In this document: one piece after another, positions 1 to 10,061 of the stretch
Layout of the letters: each line of letters starts with the position of its first letter
Numbering within the stretch: position 1 is the stretch's first letter
From: Betaproteobacteria bacterium Ga0077540
GTDB taxonomy: Bacteria; Pseudomonadota; Gammaproteobacteria; Burkholderiales; Methylophilaceae
DNA: 64,000 nt
Reading direction: 5' to 3'
NCBI GenBank assembly: GCA_001464125.1
Contig: LNEP01000011.1
Coordinates: 124,001 to 188,000, forward strand
Translations under genes and position numbers: made by a program
The notes under the pieces: generated by a model
Seen by the model: the letters and a program-made list of their open reading frames with translations, nothing else
What the model was told of the DNA's origin: nothing
Databases searched by the model: none

Positions 1-471
1 GTGCCTAGGGCGGGTAGGCGCACCAAACATCAGCACCATCAGTTGCCACAAAATCAGGCTGGTAATCACCGGCCAGAAATATGACAAACCAGGGTTGTCA
101 TAGTCAGCGAACAGTTTCAGCATTAGCACAATCGCGCGCTCAGCTATCAGCAGTGCGAAAATATAGATAGTCAACTGCCAGCGATTAAACAAGACTAGGC
201 GTCGCTGGTATAACAATGCTAAAAAAGCGGCAAATCCAAATGCCAGTGCGTGTTGACCGAGCAAACTACCTGTAGATAAGTCCACAATCAAGCCGGCAAA
301 CCATGACAATCCCACGTTGACTAAATATGGCGCACGAATCACCCAATATAGCGTGACGACTAGCAAAAAGTCGGGCCTGAGAATGACGCCTTGACCAGAC
401 CATGGATATAGCTGAAAGGTTAGCGCGACTATCAGCGTAAGTAATACTGTAGTGATATTAACGGGGCGCAT
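1..471 (-). CDS. mreD: Rod shape-determining protein MreD (partial, 3' end beyond window)
   Basis: An open frame runs leftwards from an ATG at 469-471 to the window edge without a stop, giving 157 codons. The product starts MRPVNITTVLLTLIVALTF and is almost wholly hydrophobic with several membrane segments, as expected of MreD (usually about 160-170 aa, so only a few residues are missing). MreD is the inner-membrane partner of MreC in the elongasome that guides lateral wall synthesis. The start overlaps the last 14 bases of mreC, so translation is probably coupled. Identification rests on hydropathy, length and position after mreB-mreC. Confidence 0.88.
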   Translation of the reverse strand, partial: MRPVNITTVLLTLIVALTFQLYPWSGQGVILRPDFLLVVTLYWVIRAPYLVNVGLSWFAGLIVDLSTGSLLGQHALAFGFAAFLALLYQRRLVLFNRWQLTIYIFALLIAERAIVLMLKLFADYDNPGLSYFWPVITSLILWQLMVLMFGAPTRPRH

Positions 472-1435
472 TTGGTTTTAATTTGGGCTTAGCCACAAGT
501 TTGGGGTCGGGTTTGGTAACAACTGGTGGTGTTGCTGGAGCGCTAGGGGGATTCTCCTCCTCAATAGTCATTTCAGGCTCAGGCAAGCTAAGTATCAGTA
601 ACTGCAAGTGATTGTTGACTCCTGCAATCGGAGTGCTGACGATTTTAGCAAAAGGAGAGTCGGGGCTTTGGCGCACTTGCGTCACTTTTGCAACGGCTAG
701 TCCTGCTGGATACACCCCATCAATGCCAGAGGTGACTAACTTATCTCCCACTTTAATGTCTACGCTAGTCGGTAAAAAGGGTAAGTCGATGGTGTTACTT
801 TTGCCCTCGCCAAAAGCGATAGCACGTAACTGGTTGCGTTCCACTTGAATGGGAATAGAAAGATTGTCATCTGTGATTAACGTGACCTCCGCGCTAAATG
901 GGAAAGCGCGTGTTACTTGACCAACAACTCCTTCTGCATCCACAACTGCTTGTCCGGCCTTGACTCCATGCTGAGTACCACGGTTTATCACAATAACATT
1001 GCTGAAAGGATCACGACCCATGTGTAGGATTTCTCCCAAAATCGCTTTAGGAATCAGCGGAGCATTACCTTTTAGCAGCGTCTTTAGGTGGGAGTTCTCT
1101 AGTTCGATGGTTGAAAGTCTTTGCAGCATGACTTTGTGCTCGACGGCCTGCTGTTTAAGCTGCTGATTTTCAACAAGCAACCGATTGTGTGAGGTGAAAT
1201 ACTGGCGGATATTCATACCCCATTCGCTAGGGGCATTCGCTACCATTTCTAACGGATGCAAGGCGGCAATAAAAGTTTGGCGAAACTGTGCAAGGTAGTT
1301 GAGGCGCGAATCCACTGCCATCAGCACGATAGACAATGCACAGAAAAACATCATGCGTGAAAAAGGGCTGGGGCCACGAACAAAAAACGCTACTGATTCT
1401 TGCGGTTCTAGTTTCTGGTGTACACCCTTAAGCAT
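458..1435 (-). CDS. mreC: Rod shape-determining protein MreC
   Basis: A 325-residue bitopic protein. It has a short cytoplasmic N-terminus, one membrane segment at about residues 27-44, a coiled-coil stretch (about 65-120) and the beta-rich MreC core containing GRDPFSNVIVINRGTQHGV and the VGDKLVTSGIDGVYPAGL loop. The C-terminal 40 residues form a Pro/Lys-rich, probably disordered tail, which varies between species. MreC links cytoplasmic MreB filaments with MreD, RodA and PBP2 in the periplasm. It lies 55 bp downstream of mreB and overlaps mreD, the usual mreBCD order. Confidence 0.96.
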   Translation of the reverse strand: MLKGVHQKLEPQESVAFFVRGPSPFSRMMFFCALSIVLMAVDSRLNYLAQFRQTFIAALHPLEMVANAPSEWGMNIRQYFTSHNRLLVENQQLKQQAVEHKVMLQRLSTIELENSHLKTLLKGNAPLIPKAILGEILHMGRDPFSNVIVINRGTQHGVKAGQAVVDAEGVVGQVTRAFPFSAEVTLITDDNLSIPIQVERNQLRAIAFGEGKSNTIDLPFLPTSVDIKVGDKLVTSGIDGVYPAGLAVAKVTQVRQSPDSPFAKIVSTPIAGVNNHLQLLILSLPEPEMTIEEENPPSAPATPPVVTKPDPKLVAKPKLKPNAPR

Positions 1436-1490
1436 GCCAATTTAGTGCTGAATAAGTTACGAGTAATGATCAATAAAAATCGACTAACGA

Positions 1491-2537
<1,047 letters not shown>

Positions 2538-2620
2538 TTATCCCGATATTGACAAATGGTATCCCACGACTGATATCGATTTAATCGATTTGCTCTTAAA
2601 GGCGTGAGGTGAAATCAAGG

Positions 2621-2626
2621 TATAAT
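2621..2626 (+). promoter_or_regulatory. Candidate -10 element for gatCAB
   Basis: A perfect TATAAT lies 67 bp upstream of the gatC start in the mreB/gatC divergent spacer. No good -35 hexamer sits 16-18 bp upstream, so it is offered as a -10 element only. No strong ribosome binding site precedes gatC. Confidence 0.45.
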
Positions 2627-2692
2627 AGCTTAAATCACATCTAAGTTTAAGATGTTATTACAGATTGTTACAAACAAACGACAGAAAATTGT

Positions 2693-2980
2693 ATGGCACT
2701 CAACATAGAAGATATTCAGCGAATTGCATACTTGGCGCGCATAGAAATTAACGAACAGGAAGCCGCAACTACGCTCACCAAACTCTCCGGTATTTTAGGG
2801 CTGATTGAGCAAATGCAGGCAGTGAATACCGAAGGCATTGCACCCATGTCGCACTCTCAAGACCTGACGCAACGCTTGCGTGAAGATGTAGTGACGCAGA
2901 CCAATCAGCGCGAAGCGTTTCAAGCGATTGCACCTCTGACTGAGAGCGGCTTGTATCTAGTGCCTAAAGTCATTGAATAG
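2693..2980 (+). CDS. gatC: Asp-tRNA(Asn)/Glu-tRNA(Gln) amidotransferase subunit C
   Basis: A 95-residue protein of the normal GatC length, beginning [19 protein letters not shown] and carrying the typical C-terminal LREDVVTQ...[16 protein letters not shown]. GatC wraps around GatA and GatB and stabilises the heterotrimer that converts Glu-tRNA(Gln) and/or Asp-tRNA(Asn) to the cognate amide form. First gene of gatCAB; gatA follows after 46 bp. Confidence 0.96.
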   Translation: MALNIEDIQRIAYLARIEINEQEAATTLTKLSGILGLIEQMQAVNTEGIAPMSHSQDLTQRLREDVVTQTNQREAFQAIAPLTESGLYLVPKVIE

Positions 2981-3026
2981 CTGCACAGCGTGTGGACTCA
3001 TCGAATAACGAACACAGAACTGAATT

Positions 3027-4508
3027 ATGACTAACAGTATAATCAATGCTAGCTTAGCCCAGCTTAGCCAGATGTTGGCAAGCAAGCAAGTATCTAGCGT
3101 GGAACTCACGCAAGCTTTCTTAACGCGCATTCAACAACACAATCCCACTATCAACGCTTACATAGCCTTAGATAACGAAAAAACGCTGGCACAAGCGCAG
3201 GCGGCCGATGCCAGAATTGCAGCTGGTGATGCAGAGGCATTGACCGGTATTCCTTTTGCCCAAAAAGATATTTTTTGTGCCAAGGGCTGGAAAACTACTT
3301 GCGGCTCAAAAATGTTGGCGAATTTTGTGGCGCCTTATGATGCGCACGTGATTAGCCAATTTGATGCAGTGGGTGCGGTGAATTTGGGTAAAACCAATAT
3401 GGATGAGTTTGCCATGGGTTCATCCAACGAGACCAGCTATTTTGGTGGGGTTAAAAACCCATGGGATTTTGACCGTGTCCCTGGCGGCAGTTCAGGCGGC
3501 TCTGCCGCTGCAGTTGCTGCGCGCTTATGTGCAGCCGCAACAGGTACCGATACCGGTGGCTCTATCCGACAACCGGCTAGCCTGTGTGGGTTTACCGGCT
3601 TAAAACCTACGTATGGCTTAGTGTCACGTTACGGCATGATTGCTTTTGCTTCCAGCTTGGACCAAGCAGGGCCAATGGCGAAATCGGCAGAAGACTGTGC
3701 GCTGATGATGAATGTGATGGCTGGCTTTGATGCACGTGATTCCACCAGTCTGGATCGTCCTAAAGAAGATTACACCCGTGGTTTAAGTGCCGTGACTGGT
3801 TCACAACCATTGAAAGGCTTGCGTGTAGGTTTACCCAAAGAATATTTTGCTACCGGTCTGGATGCTGGGGTGTCAAAAGTGGTGCAGGATGCGATTGCCG
3901 AATACCGCAAGCTTGGTGCTGAAATGGTGGATATTTCATTGCCGAACAGTCAGCTGTCTATCCCTGTCTATTATGTGCTAGCGCCTGCTGAAGCGAGTTC
4001 GAACCTATCACGCTACGATGGTGTGCGTTATGGTCACCGAACAGCAGAATATGACGATTTGCTCGATATGTACATGAAGAGCCGTGCTGAAGGATTTGGC
4101 GCAGAAGTAAAACGACGCATATTGATTGGTACCTATGTGTTGAGTGCTGGCTATTACGACGCCTATTACCTCAAAGCACAGCAAATTCGTCGCTTAATTG
4201 CACAAGACTTTACAGAGGCATTTAAACAATGTGATGTCATCATGGGTCCAACAGCGCCATCCACAGCGTTTAAAGCAGGTGAAAAAGCGGATGATCCGGT
4301 AGCGATGTACTTGCAAGACGTGTATACCATTGCCACCAATTTGGCAGGTTTGCCCGGCATGAGTATTCCGGCTGGGTTTAGTAACGGATTGCCCGTAGGT
4401 TTACAAATTATCGGTAATTACTTTGATGAAGCGCGCATGCTGGATGTCGCGCATGCGTATCAACAAGTCACAGATTGGCATCAAGCCATGCCAAAAGGAA
4501 TTGAATAA
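3027..4508 (+). CDS. gatA: Asp-tRNA(Asn)/Glu-tRNA(Gln) amidotransferase subunit A
   Basis: A 493-residue amidase-signature enzyme that hydrolyses glutamine and passes ammonia to GatB. The Ser-cisSer-Lys triad is visible: Lys80 in FAQKDIFC, Ser155 in the glycine/serine loop [11 protein letters not shown], and the nucleophile Ser179 in [12 protein letters not shown]. Length and motifs are normal. Its stop codon overlaps the gatB ATG (TAATG), so the two subunits are translationally coupled. Confidence 0.98.
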   Translation: MTNSIINASLAQLSQMLASKQVSSVELTQAFLTRIQQHNPTINAYIALDNEKTLAQAQAADARIAAGDAEALTGIPFAQKDIFCAKGWKTTCGSKMLANFVAPYDAHVISQFDAVGAVNLGKTNMDEFAMGSSNETSYFGGVKNPWDFDRVPGGSSGGSAAAVAARLCAAATGTDTGGSIRQPASLCGFTGLKPTYGLVSRYGMIAFASSLDQAGPMAKSAEDCALMMNVMAGFDARDSTSLDRPKEDYTRGLSAVTGSQPLKGLRVGLPKEYFATGLDAGVSKVVQDAIAEYRKLGAEMVDISLPNSQLSIPVYYVLAPAEASSNLSRYDGVRYGHRTAEYDDLLDMYMKSRAEGFGAEVKRRILIGTYVLSAGYYDAYYLKAQQIRRLIAQDFTEAFKQCDVIMGPTAPSTAFKAGEKADDPVAMYLQDVYTIATNLAGLPGMSIPAGFSNGLPVGLQIIGNYFDEARMLDVAHAYQQVTDWHQAMPKGIE

Positions 4509-5953
4509 TGGAATGGGAAGTTGTGATTGGGTTGGAAACCCACACGCAATTAAAAACAAACACTAAAATTTTTAGTGGCGCATCCACCACTTATGGCGCA
4601 GAACCAAATACACAGGCATGCGAGGTAAGTATTGCCCTGCCCGGTGTGTTGCCCGTCCTAAATAAGCAAGCCGTAGAGTGTGCCATTAAATTTGGCCTAG
4701 CGATTGATGCTGAGATTGCACCGCGCTCAGTATTCGCGCGTAAAAACTATTTCTATCCAGACTTACCCAAGGGCTATCAAATCAGTCAGTACGAATTACC
4801 GGTGGTGGGTAAAGGTAAATTAACGATTCAAGTTCCAGCAACTAAGCATAGCGAAGCCTACGAAAAAACTATTCATATTACCCGCGCCCATTTGGAAGAA
4901 GATGCGGGTAAATCTGTGCATGGTGCTGTTGAGGGAATGTCGGGCATTGATTTGAATCGTGCAGGTACACCTTTGTTGGAAATTGTGACTGAACCGGATA
5001 TGCGCAGTGCGGCTGAGGCGGTGGCGTATGCCAAAAAACTACATGAGCTGGTGCAATGGATTGATATTTGCGATGGCAATATGCAGGAAGGTAGTTTCCG
5101 TTGCGATGTGAACGTGTCTGTGCGACCAAAAGGTTCGGATAAATTGGGCACGCGTCGCGAGATTAAAAATCTCAACTCTTTCAAGTTTATGCAACAAGCG
5201 ATTGAGTATGAAGCCCAATGGCAGATTGATACCTTGGAAGATGGCGGTAAAATTCAACAGGCAACGGTATTGTTCAATCCGGATACCGGCGAAACGCGTG
5301 CCATGCGCTCTAAAGAAGAAGCCAACGATTATCGCTATTTCCCAGACCCGGATTTGCTGCCATTGGCTGTGAGCGAGGCAGACAAGGCGCGTGTAAAAGC
5401 ACTCATGCCTGAATTGCCTGAGGCGATGAAAGCACGCTTTGAAGCACAGCACGGCTTAAGCAGCTATGATGCTGCAACGTTGACCGCCAGCCGTGATACA
5501 GCTGATTATTTCACAGCCGTGGTGCAAGCGGGTGCCGAGGCTAAGCCAGCCGCTAACTGGGTGATGGGTGCCTTATCAGCCAAGCTAAATGCAGAAGAAA
5601 AAACGATACAAGCATCGCCCGTGTCCGCCGTGCAATTGGCGCAATTGTTAAAACGCATTCAAGACAACACCATCTCTAACAATGCTGCCAAGCAGGTGTT
5701 TGATGCCTTATGGGCAGCTGAAGGTGATGTGGATGCGATTATCGCAGCAAAAGGCTTGAAACAAGAATCTGATAGCGGCGCCATTGAAGCGATTGTTGAC
5801 GAAGTGCTGGCAGCCAACCCTGCCATGGTCGAAGAGTTTAAAGCAGGTAAAGAAAAAGCATTTAACGCGTTGGTCGGGCAGGCGATGAAAGCATCAAAAG
5901 GCAAGGCAAACCCTGCACAAGTCAACGAAATATTGAAGAAAAAGCTTAGTTAG
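4508..5953 (+). CDS. gatB: Asp-tRNA(Asn)/Glu-tRNA(Gln) amidotransferase subunit B
   Basis: A 481-residue protein with the N-terminal GatB kinase-like catalytic domain ([13 protein letters not shown] at the start, [25 protein letters not shown]-like [20 protein letters not shown]) and a C-terminal helical YqeY-like tRNA-binding domain ending in [12 protein letters not shown]. It phosphorylates and then amidates the mischarged tRNA using ammonia channelled from GatA. Last gene of gatCAB. A 51-bp spacer with no clear terminator separates it from the convergent DUF4124 gene. Confidence 0.98.
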   Translation: MEWEVVIGLETHTQLKTNTKIFSGASTTYGAEPNTQACEVSIALPGVLPVLNKQAVECAIKFGLAIDAEIAPRSVFARKNYFYPDLPKGYQISQYELPVVGKGKLTIQVPATKHSEAYEKTIHITRAHLEEDAGKSVHGAVEGMSGIDLNRAGTPLLEIVTEPDMRSAAEAVAYAKKLHELVQWIDICDGNMQEGSFRCDVNVSVRPKGSDKLGTRREIKNLNSFKFMQQAIEYEAQWQIDTLEDGGKIQQATVLFNPDTGETRAMRSKEEANDYRYFPDPDLLPLAVSEADKARVKALMPELPEAMKARFEAQHGLSSYDAATLTASRDTADYFTAVVQAGAEAKPAANWVMGALSAKLNAEEKTIQASPVSAVQLAQLLKRIQDNTISNNAAKQVFDALWAAEGDVDAIIAAKGLKQESDSGAIEAIVDEVLAANPAMVEEFKAGKEKAFNALVGQAMKASKGKANPAQVNEILKKKLS

Positions 5954-6004
5954 TTCATTTAAAAGACACTGGCGGTAGCTCGTTATTATCAGCCATTGGC
6001 TAAA

Positions 6005-6844
6005 CTATTGTGCACCACTCAGGGTTTGTTCATTTTTCTTAATGAGTGCTTTAGCCTCTGCGATTTCGTTGTCAGCACGCGCTACCTCTTCGGTTGACGA
6101 TAAAAATCCATCCGAAATGTCTGTGGGGAGCGCAACCCCTCTGCGTTTATAGCGCACCATTTCGTTTTTGTAATATTCTACTCGCCGTTGCGCATCTGCC
6201 CGCCATGCCTCTAACTCAATAATCGAGCGCTTTTTACTTTTGATTTCTGTAAGAGCACCCATTTTAGGTTTTAGCTGGGCGTAGCGTATTTTATCCTGCT
6301 CAAAACGTTCATTTGTGTTTGCGATGTCTTGTTTTTTTGCAGTGATTTGGCGTTCCGTTTCCGCGATGTCGATGACAAATCTCTCTTTTTCTTTCAATAG
6401 TTGTGGTGGTACCTGACGCTTGGATTTGTGTAGATTGGCAATTTGCGTACTATTTTTTTGTTGATATTCTTTTAGGTTGGTTCGTTTTTGGTACAAGCTT
6501 TCCAAGGAAAACTCGTCCATTTTTGTATTGCGTTCACGCGCAATATCAATTTCTTCTATGGAGTTGTAAGAAGCAAGTAAGGCGGAATCGCGACGGGATT
6601 GTTCTGTAGCAACTTTGTCAGTTGATTGATGCTGTGTTGACGTTTGGTCTATTTTTTTGACAGTGATGCCGTCCTTATTCAACACGCTCGACTTGCTGGT
6701 GTCTGCAGGCATCGGCGGCTTGTCGCCATAATGCGTCACGCCGTCTTTATCGACCCATTTGACAATACGATTACCTTCGGCGAGCGCCATTGAAATACTA
6801 CAAATTAGGGTAATGCAACATACAACAGCTTTAATTATATTCAT
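6005..6844 (-). CDS. DUF4124-domain periplasmic coiled-coil protein
   Basis: A 279-residue protein with a Sec signal peptide (about 1-22, ending SISMALAEG). A DUF4124 module follows (IVKWVDKDGVTHYGDKPP, about 25-45), and then about 200 residues rich in charged residues that look like coiled coil (EKERFVIDIAETERQITAKKQ). DUF4124 proteins are common in betaproteobacteria and have no assigned function. It starts 14 bp after the pyrE stop on the same strand, so it is probably co-transcribed with pyrE. Confidence 0.75.
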   Translation of the reverse strand: MNIIKAVVCCITLICSISMALAEGNRIVKWVDKDGVTHYGDKPPMPADTSKSSVLNKDGITVKKIDQTSTQHQSTDKVATEQSRRDSALLASYNSIEEIDIARERNTKMDEFSLESLYQKRTNLKEYQQKNSTQIANLHKSKRQVPPQLLKEKERFVIDIAETERQITAKKQDIANTNERFEQDKIRYAQLKPKMGALTEIKSKKRSIIELEAWRADAQRRVEYYKNEMVRYKRRGVALPTDISDGFLSSTEEVARADNEIAEAKALIKKNEQTLSGAQ

Positions 6845-6858
6845 AGTCGCCAGAGATG

Positions 6859-7497
6859 TTAGACACAGTATTGTTGTCGATAGTCATCGACTTTATGCAA
6901 ATACTGTGCCAAATCAAGGCTGTTTTCAATATATTTAAGTAGGTCTGAGAGCTTGGCAATGCTAGAAACTGGGATGTTGTTGTTTTTTTCCACCTCTTGA
7001 ACCGCAGATAATTCGGTGAGGCCCTTTTCTTGGCGATCCAGCGCTATACTGACGCCGCATGGCGTCGCCTGTTGCTGCAAAATAAGCTCAACCGACTCGC
7101 GAATTGAGGTGCCTGCAGAGATAACGTCATCAATAATCAAGACTCTACCTTGCACCGGCGCACCAACCAAAGTGCCGCCTTCGCCGTGGTCTTTGGCTTC
7201 CTTACGATTATAGGCATATGGGTAGTTTTTACCCTCCCGTGCAAAAGCAATGCTAATAGCGGATACTAGCGGGATACCCTTATAAGCAGGGCCAAACAGC
7301 ATGTCAAATTGAATGCCTGAAGCCTGAATACTTTTGGCGTAAAATTCACCCAGCTTAAGTAAACTCTCGCCATCGTTAAACAGCCCAGCATTGAAGAAAT
7401 AGGGGCTCAAGCGACCTGCTTTGGTTTTAAATTCACCAAATCTTAACACCTGTTTTTTAACAGAAAACGCGATAAACTCTTGGCTTAAGTCACTCAT
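6859..7497 (-). CDS. pyrE: Orotate phosphoribosyltransferase
   Basis: PyrE, about 212 residues, type I PRTase fold. Visible are FGEFKTKAGRLSPYFFNAGLF at the N-terminus, KDHGEGG in the catalytic loop and the PRPP motif VLIIDDVISAGTS. It makes orotidine 5'-phosphate from orotate and PRPP in pyrimidine synthesis. The ATG at 7495-7497 is chosen because it gives the family-typical N-terminus MSDLSQEFIAF; an in-frame TTG lies three codons further upstream. Only 24 bp separate this start from the divergent xthA start. Confidence 0.96.
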   Translation of the reverse strand: MSDLSQEFIAFSVKKQVLRFGEFKTKAGRLSPYFFNAGLFNDGESLLKLGEFYAKSIQASGIQFDMLFGPAYKGIPLVSAISIAFAREGKNYPYAYNRKEAKDHGEGGTLVGAPVQGRVLIIDDVISAGTSIRESVELILQQQATPCGVSIALDRQEKGLTELSAVQEVEKNNNIPVSSIAKLSDLLKYIENSLDLAQYLHKVDDYRQQYCV

Positions 7498-7521
7498 GGA
7501 AATCAATAAGAAAGTAAATAA

Positions 7522-8325
7522 ATGCGCATTATAACGTTGAATTTAAATGGAATCCGCTCCGCAGCAAATAAAGGCTTTTTCACATGGCTACAACAGATGC
7601 AGCCTGACATTATCTGTATGCAAGAAGTGAAAGCACAAGCTGCGGATATGTCAGCAGAAATGCTGGCACCGACTGGATACCACGGCTACTTTCATTATGC
7701 TGAAAAGAAAGGTTACAGCGGCGTAGGTATTTACAGCAAGCAAAAACCAAATGCTGTAATTGAAGGCTTGGCCAATGCCCATTTGGCGGATATGCCGCAC
7801 GAAGTCACAGACATTGATGCGGAAGGCCGTTACTTGGAGTGCCGTTTTGGTCACTTATGTGTCATTTCTTTGTACCTACCAAGTGGGTCTAGTGGCGAAG
7901 AACGGCAGCAATTCAAGTTCAGTGTAATGGCACGCTTCATGCTTCATTTAGAAAGGCTCATCAGTCAGGGCTATGACGTAGTCATTTGTGGTGACTGGAA
8001 TATTGCACACCAAGAAATTGATTTAAAAAATTACAAGGGTAACAAGAAAAATTCTGGATTTTTGCCGGAAGAGCGCGCTTGGATGACGGATTTATTCAGT
8101 CGCGTAGGATGGGTAGATGTGTATCGCAGCTTGCACCCGGATACCACGGATACAAGTTACACCTGGTGGAGTAATCGTGGTCAGGCTTGGGCGAAAAATG
8201 TGGGTTGGAGGATTGATTATCAAATTGCAACGCCTGCATTTGCAGCCAAAGCCATAGAAGCCAATATTTATAAAGCAGAACGATTTAGCGATCATGCACC
8301 ACTCATCATTGATTACCGAGACTAG
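7522..8325 (+). CDS. xthA: Exodeoxyribonuclease III
   Basis: A 267-residue ExoIII/AP endonuclease of the EEP superfamily. Catalytic motifs are seen in order: LNLNGIRSA (Asn), IICMQEVKAQ (metal-binding Glu), GDWNIAH (Asp/Asn), DYQIATP and the C-terminal FSDHAPLIID (catalytic His). It cleaves at abasic sites and degrades 3' ends in base excision repair. It diverges from pyrE at a distance of 24 bp, so its promoter must lie within pyrE coding DNA. An M48-like gene follows after 59 bp. Confidence 0.96.
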   Translation: MRIITLNLNGIRSAANKGFFTWLQQMQPDIICMQEVKAQAADMSAEMLAPTGYHGYFHYAEKKGYSGVGIYSKQKPNAVIEGLANAHLADMPHEVTDIDAEGRYLECRFGHLCVISLYLPSGSSGEERQQFKFSVMARFMLHLERLISQGYDVVICGDWNIAHQEIDLKNYKGNKKNSGFLPEERAWMTDLFSRVGWVDVYRSLHPDTTDTSYTWWSNRGQAWAKNVGWRIDYQIATPAFAAKAIEANIYKAERFSDHAPLIIDYRD

Positions 8326-8384
8326 AGACTGTTGAGAACGGCACTGCCGAGATTGACGGGTGCTAGCGGTGGAAAGGGGTTGCA

Positions 8385-9221
8385 ATGATAGAGATTTTAT
8401 TGAAAGCATTAGCGATTTTCATCATGTTGACATTGTCACCGTTTGCATTGGGGATTGCCAATGCGGAAGGCAATGGCTTGACGCACAGTATTAGCGCAGC
8501 GTATTCGGATGTTGATATGCAGTTGGGCTTAATTACGCAGAAAAACGCGCGAGCCTGTATAGAAGATGAGTGTATTGCACAACAACAGTTTGATGAGCGC
8601 GTGCTGGTATTGGGTGAGCGCCTAGCCTTGGCGGCGTATGCTGTATATCCAGATTTGAAGAAACGCATTCCTTCTTTTGAGTTTAAAGTGATAAATAAAG
8701 TAGCGGCGGCCACCACCTCTACAGCCAATGGGCGTATTGTAGTGTATCGCGGATTACAGCAGCTAGCATTGGCCGATGAAGCCTTAAGCTATGTATTGGC
8801 ACGCGAGATGGGCCATGTGATTGGTCAACATCACACGCAAAACTTTGCTACTAAACTTATCATTACCGCGATTGCCAGTGTGGCTTTTCCGGCGTTGGCG
8901 ATTGTCAGTGCATCATCCACAGCGGCTCAAGCTTCTACTGCCACCACCGCTATCACCAGTGCTGCTTCTTCCTTAACCAGTTTTGTTGGGACGGAAGTCG
9001 CCATCAAAAAAGCCAAACCCAATCAATTGGCCGAATCGGATCGTATTGCATTGAATCTGATGGTGTATCAAGGTTATGACATGGAAATGGTATTGGCTGG
9101 TTTGCCAGCGGCAGATGAAACTACAACCACTGCGTGGCTGAAAGAATTGCAAACAAGTAGCATGAATTTGGAAAAAGTCATTCACAGCCAAGTCTTTGAT
9201 TTAGCACAAGCACCTATCTAG
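8385..9221 (+). CDS. M48-family metalloprotease-like protein with altered HExxH motif
   Basis: A 278-residue secreted or membrane-anchored protein with an N-terminal hydrophobic segment (about 1-24). The fold region resembles M48 peptidases of the YcaL/LoiP/BepA group, including a VYRGLQQLALADEALSYVLA helix and a downstream AESDRIALNLMVYQGYDMEM segment matching the ExxAD third-ligand helix. The zinc motif reads REMGH: Arg140 (CGC) replaces the first histidine, whereas Glu141 and His144 are kept and a second pair of histidines follows (GQHH). A central Ala/Ser/Thr-rich hydrophobic stretch (about 165-205) could be a membrane loop. Proteolytic activity is therefore doubtful. Confidence 0.7.
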   Translation: MIEILLKALAIFIMLTLSPFALGIANAEGNGLTHSISAAYSDVDMQLGLITQKNARACIEDECIAQQQFDERVLVLGERLALAAYAVYPDLKKRIPSFEFKVINKVAAATTSTANGRIVVYRGLQQLALADEALSYVLAREMGHVIGQHHTQNFATKLIITAIASVAFPALAIVSASSTAAQASTATTAITSAASSLTSFVGTEVAIKKAKPNQLAESDRIALNLMVYQGYDMEMVLAGLPAADETTTTAWLKELQTSSMNLEKVIHSQVFDLAQAPI

Positions 9222-9236
9222 ACGCACTTGCGCTAA

Positions 9237-10013
9237 CTATTCCTCTTGGCAAAACTGGAGCGCCAAACTTTGTAAAACCGCTCCGGTTTGCCTGTCCTGT
9301 ACAAACATCACAGCGCCAGCATCGCGTTTTTGCCAAGCTGAGGTTAGGTTAAATTGTTTATTAAATGCGTTCAGTGTATGCATCGGGTATGCCCCAAATA
9401 ACTCACGCACTACGTAGTCGTGGTGTAGTTCGCTACCATTGTTTTCGCCGGCATTCACTTTGCTGACAAGCTTATTCTCATAGAGTGCTACAAATACATC
9501 AGCACGCTTAGCAATCGCGCTATCTTGGATATTAGCTATGGCTTTGAGTGTTATTTCCCCAGTACTTAATGACTCAGCAGCTAGTTGTAGATTTGCGGCT
9601 GCAGGAAGCGCGTGAATCCTATCGGTAGCTTGTGTCAAGCGCGTGCTATTCCAAGCTCTGAAATCTTTGCCGTTTAATACAAATTGTGGCGTATAAACAA
9701 AGCCTACCGCATTGGTAGCCAGTTTGCGTTGTCGGCTGCTGTATTCTGCTTTTGAGAAGCGGTCTTGCCAGCCAATGTAATTCCAATAATCTACATGAAA
9801 TGCTAAAGGTGTCACCTTGGTAGACTCTGTATTCAAGTTGCTCAACCATTTGTCAGCGGGCGGGCAACTGCTACACCCTTCAGAAGTATAGAGTTCTAAT
9901 AGAGGCACAATATATGGTTTGCTTTGGGCGCTGCATCCCTCGGCTTGGGCTTGGCTAATATTAATAAGCAATAAAGATAGCGCGAAGTAATAGGCTGGTG
10001 AGCGTTGCATCAT
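9237..10013 (-). CDS. DUF1223-domain secreted thioredoxin-like protein
   Basis: A 258-residue protein with a signal peptide (about 1-24) and the DUF1223 hallmark LLELYTSEGCSSCPPADKWL, which holds a Cys-x-x-Cys pair in a thioredoxin-like fold, followed by FHVDYWNYIGWQDRF and YTPQFVLNG. The family is periplasmic and of unknown function; a redox role is inferred only from the CxxC. It lies 48 bp downstream of the ampG-like gene and may be the last gene of the metX-metW-ampG unit. Confidence 0.8.
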   Translation of the reverse strand: MMQRSPAYYFALSLLLINISQAQAEGCSAQSKPYIVPLLELYTSEGCSSCPPADKWLSNLNTESTKVTPLAFHVDYWNYIGWQDRFSKAEYSSRQRKLATNAVGFVYTPQFVLNGKDFRAWNSTRLTQATDRIHALPAAANLQLAAESLSTGEITLKAIANIQDSAIAKRADVFVALYENKLVSKVNAGENNGSELHHDYVVRELFGAYPMHTLNAFNKQFNLTSAWQKRDAGAVMFVQDRQTGAVLQSLALQFCQEE

Positions 10014-10061
10014 GTTTATCCTGACAAGATAAAGTCATTAGTCGGATATACATGTGCTAAC

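Noticed and set aside
8385-9221. Assignment as an active M48 zinc protease
   Set aside because: The first His of HExxH is Arg140, so activity cannot be claimed from sequence.
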